Under the pieces are notes generated by a model. The model did not search any database, was not told the DNA's origin, and saw only the letters and a list, made by a program, of their open reading frames with translations. Positions 8,601 through 8,947 of a stretch of DNA of 8,947 bases are shown piece by piece (the first letter of the stretch is position 1; the number at the start of each line of letters is the position of its first letter). Source of the DNA: Thioploca sp. (GTDB lineage Bacteria; Pseudomonadota; Gammaproteobacteria; Beggiatoales; Beggiatoaceae). The position numbers were made by a program, and so were the translations under genes. The stretch is from the NCBI GenBank assembly GCA_011371325.1, contig DRQV01000204.1, positions 1 through 8,947 on the forward strand, given 5' to 3'.

Positions 8601-8947
8601 AAGCAATAATATAGACAGTTCAACTAAAGAAGTATTTGATATTATTGATGGTATGGCTCCATTTTCAATACCTGATGGTGGAAGTGAACATCTATTAGTT
8701 GTACAATGTACTCCGGTCGGAATCGGTGAATATACTGCCCAATTAACATTACAAACTAATGATCCAATTAGAAATTTAGTTAAATATGATTTAACCTGTA
8801 CTGGTATAGAAGGATTTAGTGTTGCTGGGGAAATTAGAGTTAAATCTGGAATATCAGGCACGGATATCAGTATAGATTCCCCAGAAATATTTAGCTTAAT
8901 AGGTTGGATTAAACCATCTCCAGAACATATTGGACAATTAGTTGATA
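5623..8947 (+). CDS. Large secreted LRR - FN3 - choice-of-anchor-D multidomain protein, 3'-truncated by the window edge
   Basis: The frame is open from the ATG at 5623 to the right edge: 1108 complete codons, no stop. Residues 1-19 or 20 form a signal peptide (MIRR, a hydrophobic run, then PVYA|A), so export across the inner membrane is expected. In order: an unrecognised beta-rich domain (about 20-165); an LRR N-terminal cap (175-215: AECEALVELYNNTYGNNW, PCSWNGISC); about eight plant-type LRRs (216-399); one FN3 domain (about 415-510, with NLSPATTYYF); one cysteine-free choice-of-anchor-D module (about 515-631); four more modules, each with a cysteine pair (640-1062); and a further domain cut by the edge (from about 1065). 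Such proteins typically bind proteins or glycans at the surface; no catalytic motif is seen, so a binding or adhesive role is inference. The C-terminal anchor or sorting signal lies outside the window. The ATGs at 5548 and 5581 are alternative starts in the same frame, adding 25 or 14 residues ahead of the signal peptide. A stop at 5539-5541 bounds the frame. No operon link to the deaminase is evident. Confidence 0.9.
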   Translation, partial: MIRRIIITILNIIVLPVYAAFSVNPVNLPVSNLDNGIYSVEFDALTTKHSIEYCLDITIDQDFYYEIILNGGITWGRNINPAAIENAALIDDGGQNSNTATFYVKNDSEPMLLGTCLNLDTEVVVNVPPAPLNTKFTITATIKDPISGVNLNTPQTKNLIILTTSCDNITEISQAECEALVELYNNTYGNNWIDSDNWNLTNSPCSWNGISCINEHVIAIERQAKNLTGSLPDLSTLTELQILDLKGNKLSGYIPSMNSLTKLQILILSGGNQIIGRIPKLDTLLDLQWIDLADNQLTGNIPDLENLNSLRHLNLANNKLEGSIPISLKNLNNLELLKLNNNRINANIPDLSNLIKLQTIWLQNNQLEANIPPIDSLINLTDLDLGYNKLTADVTSQAFITSKDSDWADTQTIFPTNIIATAKSATSIEINWTAINYIADTGFYQINYSTTSGNYNTAINTNSKTDTSITINNLSPATTYYFTITTITKPHGQQQNELDSTSEEFTVTTLAETTNIVPKITVVDIDANTIADGDRIILKNIILNSEFSKTFTIINNSDVSVNLSQLEITGDDIFKIKKYFEPVIVTIEKNESTTFTISLDTSKTGIFTGEILFHFSHEDNPYNFFITSEIIDEVNTTLPNIFSTPEPDSLLDMGSSELGTPSTTTEITILQSEIEITDIAITADKINDFTVNNELNILTVQCIPSEIGTREGILKISYLIAEQLETAKYFLTCTGKSTLNYTSNPEPNSTLTMSSIIATPTTTSIEISNTSDTTLAITEIIVTNNEIFQIDNTPFLVNDQAYPLKIQCIPVQEGKYSATLTLIANLPKPITYQLECIGIRNSIEPIYDSIPKPDTTLQIGNTTLDEAITKSIMISNQGDGTLTIETSIITGDTSFSIINGAAPTVITNTTHNLEIQCLPKRTGKHTAVLTLTIANQKPVSYTLECVGIAKQIVIYSSKPKPNSTIKIGNTTVKTPIITTINIAEMGNKTLNVISNNIDSSTKEVFDIIDGMAPFSIPDGGSEHLLVVQCTPVGIGEYTAQLTLQTNDPIRNLVKYDLTCTGIEGFSVAGEIRVKSGISGTDISIDSPEIFSLIGWIKPSPEHIGQLVD
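6145..6267 (+). other. LRR N-terminal capping segment
   Basis: Within the large secreted protein, the segment has the pattern ECeALxxLYnxTxGxxW - xW - PCSWnGIsC. This is the usual N-cap ahead of plant-type LRRs in bacterial and plant proteins. The cysteines in PCSW and GISC could form a capping disulfide, which fits an exported protein. Confidence 0.8.
6268..6819 (+). repeat. About eight plant-type leucine-rich repeats (23-24 residues each)
   Basis: Units follow the consensus xxLxxLxLxxNxLxGxIPxLxxL. Examples are LQILDLKGNKLSGYIP, LQWIDLADNQLTGNIP, LRHLNLANNKLEGSIP and LQTIWLQNNQLEANIP. The LxGxIP half is diagnostic of the plant-specific LRR class. Units are 23 residues, two of them 24. The third has an irregular ridge (LILSGGNQIIGRIP), and the last (LTDLDLGYNKLTADV) decays into the following linker. 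The array should fold as a curved solenoid with a protein- or glycan-binding face. Confidence 0.9.
6865..7152 (+). other. Fibronectin type III domain
   Basis: The segment runs from the PTNIIATAKSATSIEINWT strand pair through YQINYSTTSG to NLSPATTYYFTITTIT and ends in EEFTVTTL. Trp in the B strand, the Tyr in the C strand, the 'L.P.TtYyf' E-F turn and the 'VTT' end are all FN3 hallmarks. It links the LRR solenoid to the Ig-like tail. The PHGQQQNEL loop resembles FN3 domains that accompany LRRs in filamentous bacteria; this is from memory, not a search. Confidence 0.8.
7165..7515 (+). other. First choice-of-anchor-D / ASH-like Ig module, without cysteines
   Basis: The pattern is ITVVDIDANTIADGD, then FSKTFTIINNSDVSVNLSQLEITGDDIFKI, then ESTTFTISLDTSKTGIFTGEILFHF. 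This is the standard order of the bacterial ASPM-SPD-2-Hydin-like module, including the 'FTI.N.s...l.l..l.I.G...F.I' core. Unlike the four modules after it, it contains no cysteine and has the non-cysteine 'TFTISLD' version of the E strand. Confidence 0.7.
7540..8808 (+). repeat. Four tandem choice-of-anchor-D / ASH-like modules with conserved cysteine pairs
   Basis: Module limits are about 7540-7833, 7840-8139, 8158-8466 and 8473-8808. Each begins P(E/K)P(D/N)(S/T)xL/I, has an 'I.I.n......l.i' core, and carries two landmarks: (I/V)QCxPxxxG, and then Y/F-x-L-x-C-x-G at the end. Each has exactly two cysteines, 27-30 residues apart. The modules have diverged too far at DNA level to look like recent duplications, but modules 2-4 are closest, ending CIGI, CVGI and CTGI. 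Confidence 0.75.

Noticed and set aside
8442..8861. 139-codon minus-strand open frame with hydrophobic stretches
   Set aside because: Antisense to the last ASH modules; the apparent membrane segments come from reading the complement of Thr/Asn/Ile codons.

Overview
The window is AT-rich (roughly one third G+C by eye), gene-dense bacterial DNA. It carries five genes, two of them cut by the window edges: the last 44 codons of a GGDEF (diguanylate cyclase-type) protein (+), a membrane-bound sensor phosphatase (-), a radical SAM enzyme of the AmmeMemoRadiSam family (+), an MTA/SAH deaminase-type amidohydrolase (+), and a very large secreted multidomain protein (+) that is open to the right edge. 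The low G+C, a PAS-rich signalling protein next to GGDEF, a TRZ/ATZ-family deaminase of the gammaproteobacterial kind, and a plant-type LRR + FN3 + choice-of-anchor-D surface protein together suggest a large or filamentous sulfur-oxidising gammaproteobacterium (Thiotrichales/Beggiatoaceae-like). That assignment is inferred from protein style; no marker gene is present.

Layout. Bases 2-136 encode the C-terminus of the GGDEF domain. After only 11 bp comes the stop codon of the convergent phosphatase gene (148-2856, minus). Its product has TM1, a periplasmic Cache-like sensor, TM2, two PAS domains, a coiled coil and a SpoIIE/PP2C phosphatase with all four metal-binding motifs. A short divergent region (2857-2942) separates it from amrS (2943-3977). 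It holds candidate -10 boxes for both directions that share the same bases. After 115 bp comes the deaminase (4093-5421), followed by a weak terminator-like hairpin. The last gene starts at 5623 (alternatively 5548) and encodes at least 1108 residues: signal peptide, unknown beta-rich domain, LRR cap, about eight plant-type LRRs, one FN3 domain, and five Ig-like choice-of-anchor-D (ASH/HYDIN-like) modules. The last four modules each carry one conserved cysteine pair.

How the genes relate. The left part is a signalling neighbourhood: c-di-GMP synthesis or its relict beside an environment-sensing serine/threonine phosphatase, with no anti-sigma or STAS partner in view. The two central enzymes are housekeeping-type orphans: AmrS without AMMECR1 or Memo, and the deaminase without the ubiG often found beside it. 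The right part is a giant cell-surface or secreted, probably binding or adhesive, protein. I see no RNA gene, CRISPR array, insertion sequence, tRNA or attachment site, and no clear evidence of a new multi-gene system. The most distinctive object is the LRR-FN3-ASH protein.
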